From NCBI RefSeq assembly GCF_041380235.1, contig NZ_JBGIYY010000002.1, forward strand, positions 272,289 through 336,288: 64,000 nucleotides of DNA, in the 5' to 3' direction. Made by a program: the position numbers and the translations under genes. The stretch is from Glaciecola sp041380235. Lineage in GTDB: Bacteria > Pseudomonadota > Gammaproteobacteria > Enterobacterales > Alteromonadaceae. The notes under the pieces were generated by a model. That model was not told the origin of the DNA. It worked only from the letters and a program-made list of their open reading frames with translations, and did not search any database. How positions within the stretch are numbered: position 1 is the stretch's first letter; each line of letters opens with the position of its first letter. Of the stretch, positions 63,051 to 64,000 are shown one piece after another.

Positions 63051-63893
63051 ATGAAAACACCAAAACAACTACAACCTCTATTAGACGATGGACTCATCGA
63101 TGAAGTGCTTTACCAACTGATGAGTGGCAAAGAAGCCACCGTCTACGTGGTGACTAGCCAAGGTAAAGTGTGCTGCGCAAAAGTTTATAAAGATGCTATG
63201 AAGCGTAGCTTTAAAAAGGCCGCTCAATATCAAGAAGGTCGCAAGGTAAAAAATAGCCGACGAGCCAGAGCGATTGAAAAAGGCTCTAGCTTTGGTCGCA
63301 AACAGCAAGAAGACGCCTGGCAAAATACCGAAGTTGACGCCCTTTTCACGTTGGCAGCAGCCGGTGTTAGGGTGCCGCAGCCTTACGGTTGTTATGACGG
63401 TGTGTTGCTTATGGAGCTTATAACCGACGATGAAGGCAATGTCGCGCCGCGCCTGAACGATGTGTCGATGTCACAAGAGCAAGCTCTTGAGGACCACGCG
63501 CAAATGATGCATTACGTGAAACTCATGCTTTGTGCTGGCCTCGTTCATGGTGATTTATCTGAATTTAACGTGTTAGTAGACGACTACGGCCCAGTAGTGA
63601 TCGACCTGCCCCAAGTGGTCAACGCCGCGGCAAACAATAATGCCTTTAGTATGCTGCAACGAGACGTACGCAACATCACTGACTATTACGGTGAATTTGC
63701 ACCAGAGCTGCTGCAAACTTTATATGCAGAAGAAATGTGGGCGCTATATGAAGAAGGCAAACTCAAGCCCGACACAGAGCTATCAGGTTATTATGAGTTA
63801 GACGACAGCGAAGCCGATGTGGATACCGTACTCGAAGAAATAAAAGCCGCCTTCGCAGAAGAGCAAGAGCGACTTGAGCGCATTCGTGAATAA
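63051..63893 (+). CDS. RIO-family serine protein kinase
   Basis: The 280-residue protein has the RIO kinase core: ATP loop MSGKEATVYVV near 24-34, catalytic lysine in CCAKVYK near 42-48, catalytic loop LVHGDLSEFNVLV near 164-176, and metal-binding D in VVIDLPQVV near 183. An acidic C-terminal helix (EEIKAAFAEEQERLERIRE, in parts) follows. RIO kinases are best known for archaeal/eukaryotic ribosome maturation; bacterial RIO1-like proteins are less studied. It is divergent from pheS. Its stop codon lies inside the first copy of a 15-base direct repeat. Confidence 0.9.
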   Translation: MKTPKQLQPLLDDGLIDEVLYQLMSGKEATVYVVTSQGKVCCAKVYKDAMKRSFKKAAQYQEGRKVKNSRRARAIEKGSSFGRKQQEDAWQNTEVDALFTLAAAGVRVPQPYGCYDGVLLMELITDDEGNVAPRLNDVSMSQEQALEDHAQMMHYVKLMLCAGLVHGDLSEFNVLVDDYGPVVIDLPQVVNAAANNNAFSMLQRDVRNITDYYGEFAPELLQTLYAEEMWALYEEGKLKPDTELSGYYELDDSEADVDTVLEEIKAAFAEEQERLERIRE

Positions 63894-63970
63894 TGGGGTC
63901 AGGGTTAATTAATTTCTAAATAATGCGTTTCGGCTTGACCAGCGCAGAGGAGAAAGAATAATGGGGTCAG
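63888..63970. repeat. 15-base direct repeat GAATAATGGGGTCAG, possible mobile-element boundary
   Basis: GAATAATGGGGTCAG occurs at 63888-63902 and again at 63956-63970, a period of 68. The first copy overlaps the stop codon of the RIO kinase gene. TGGGGTCAGAGTC-like strings flank REP-associated tyrosine transposase genes in many proteobacteria, as I recall. The window ends 30 bases later, so the element itself, if present, is outside. Confidence 0.55.
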
Positions 63971-64000
63971 AGTCTGAAGGATCCCCACGAATATTTAGTC

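Noticed and set aside
1..64000. tRNA, rRNA, CRISPR array, prophage or defence system
   Set aside because: No cloverleaf or rRNA stretch, no regularly spaced repeats, and no phage, toxin-antitoxin, restriction or integrase genes were recognised in any part of the window.

Overview
The window is ordinary chromosome from a marine gammaproteobacterium of the Alteromonadales (Glaciecola/Alteromonas-like). The gene set points there: the lineage-restricted TIGR03503-type and CsiV proteins, the divergent dnaQ/rnhA pair, the mfd neighbourhood, the LiuR-controlled leucine catabolic operon, and base composition near the mid-40s percent GC. Coding density is high. No prophage, integrated plasmid, CRISPR array, rRNA or tRNA was recognised. 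The assignment to a lineage is inference from protein recognition, not from a marker gene.

Layout. 1-9.4 kb: a cut-off TIGR03503-like envelope protein, dnaQ divergent from rnhA-rlmI, a PilZ protein, hrpA, a secreted Thr-asparaginase and a small unknown protein. 9.7-12.9 kb: exonuclease I and a FapA (DUF342) protein. 13.0-21.3 kb: the complete leucine/isovalerate degradation cluster, with thiolase divergent from liuR-liuA-liuB-liuC-liuD-liuE and two LiuR-like operators between them. 21.4-25.8 kb: MFS transporter, MscS channel, glgC, alpha/beta hydrolase. 25.8-30.5 kb: AraC regulator divergent from an AlkB-type alkane monooxygenase, an MFS transporter and a thioesterase, suggesting hydrocarbon or fatty-acid use. 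30.5-39.1 kb: HDOD protein overlapping a ketopantoate reductase-like gene, a glycosyltransferase, a fused cysteine desulfurase-SufE protein, a COG3235-like membrane protein, AcpH, a phosphoribosyltransferase and a single LolC/E permease. 39.2-51.2 kb: atypical PilZ protein, mfd, csiV, PduO-type adenosyltransferase, M1 peptidase with a DUF6702-like partner, katG. 51.4-57.0 kb: 5'-nucleotidase lipoprotein, two tiny membrane proteins, a 51-nt perfect inverted repeat, and a ZIP transporter plus TonB-dependent receptor operon headed by a near-consensus Zur box. 57.1-64 kb: SpoIIAA-like and four-helix proteins, a decayed acetate kinase fragment, ihfA-pheT-pheS, a RIO kinase and a short direct repeat at the right edge.

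How the genes work together. The liu genes take isovaleryl-CoA to acetoacetate plus acetyl-CoA, and the adjacent thiolase fits the final acetyl-CoA step. The TonB receptor and ZIP protein look like an outer/inner membrane zinc route switched on when Zur loses zinc. The AraC protein, alkane monooxygenase and hydrolase look like a regulated alkane module. PilZ, HDOD, FapA and the mfd-linked PilZ protein are scattered signalling proteins rather than one system.

I did not find a convincing large new system. The most rewarding items are the SufS-SufE fusion, the zinc operon with its Zur box, the acetate kinase remnant, the long perfect inverted repeat, the two very small membrane proteins, and the operator/RNA structures in the liu and alkB control regions.
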